DNA from: Limnoperna fortunei
Taxonomy: Eukaryota > Mollusca > Bivalvia > Mytilida > Modiolidae
Assembly: GCA_944474755.1 (NCBI GenBank)
Contig: OX104118.1
Span: 72,049,575 to 72,113,574, forward strand
DNA: 64,000 nucleotides
Reading direction: 5' to 3'
Of this stretch, positions 63,935-64,000 are shown piece after piece. The notes below the pieces were generated by a model. That model did not search any database. It worked only from the letters and a program-made list of their open reading frames with translations, and had not been told where the DNA came from. Every line of letters begins with the position of its first letter. Within the stretch, counting starts at the first letter, position 1. The position numbers and the translations under genes were made by a program.

Positions 63935-64000
63935 TGAGTGGGAGGTTTGGCACGACATAAAACCTGGTTTAATTTCTTTTGTAATGCCTGTACCAAGTCA
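63935..64000 (+). repeat. Partial copy of the 53222 dispersed repeat
   Basis: GGGAGGTTTGGCACGACATA then ATGCCTGTACCAAGTCA; cut by the window end. It lies in the CIP2A intron upstream of window exon 1. Confidence 0.6.

Overview
The window is AT-rich animal nuclear DNA from a mollusc, most likely a marine bivalve of the mussel type (Mytilidae). This rests on GT-AG introns, a spliced metazoan gene, tRNA-derived SINEs, Penelope-like retroelement debris, Helentron-like tandem-core elements and many bivalve-style minisatellites. The species assignment is inference. No bacterial, CRISPR or operon structure is present.

The main gene is on the minus strand. Seventeen consecutive exons between 63785 and 24622 join in one open frame of 2,214 bases (737 residues plus stop). 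The product aligns by eye along its length with CIP2A (cancerous inhibitor of PP2A, KIAA1524): armadillo-like repeats, then a long C-terminal coiled coil. All introns are GT-AG and all phases agree. The N-terminal part (roughly 180 to 190 residues by comparison with the 905-residue human protein) lies to the right, outside the window. Inside the large intron 4 (40883-54374) a second gene lies on the plus strand. It has three exons (45574-46374, 49249-49324, 49838-50697) and encodes 578 residues: a DZIP3-like HEPN domain, a coiled coil and a beta-propeller-like C-terminus. Intron 8 carries an apparently intact Tc1-type DNA transposon (32423-33790).

The left part, 1-24600, has no convincing host gene. 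It is a graveyard of mobile DNA: MITEs and foldbacks; a 1.4 kb foldback element with 9-bp target duplication (5441-6858); an element with inverted ends that holds a very homogeneous 62-bp satellite and a Penelope-like endonuclease fragment (7915-10411); Penelope-like reverse transcriptase debris (10680-11800); a 2.2 kb element with 95-bp inverted ends joined to a 1.25-kb-arm palindrome (12573-16085); a decayed adenovirus-protease-like gene (16900-17736); and Helentron-like, LINE and SINE copies (19500-22960).

The right part, 24600-64000, is CIP2A with swollen introns. Intron 3 is mostly two satellites: a 75-bp unit with 600- and 751-bp higher-order periods, and a 45-bp unit holding two palindromes. 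The most unusual observation is that at three separate CIP2A exons (7, 11 and 16) the 3' end of the exon together with its 5' splice site has been tandemly duplicated into the following intron. At exon 11 it has grown to about 14 copies of a 58-bp unit, each still carrying a donor-like site.
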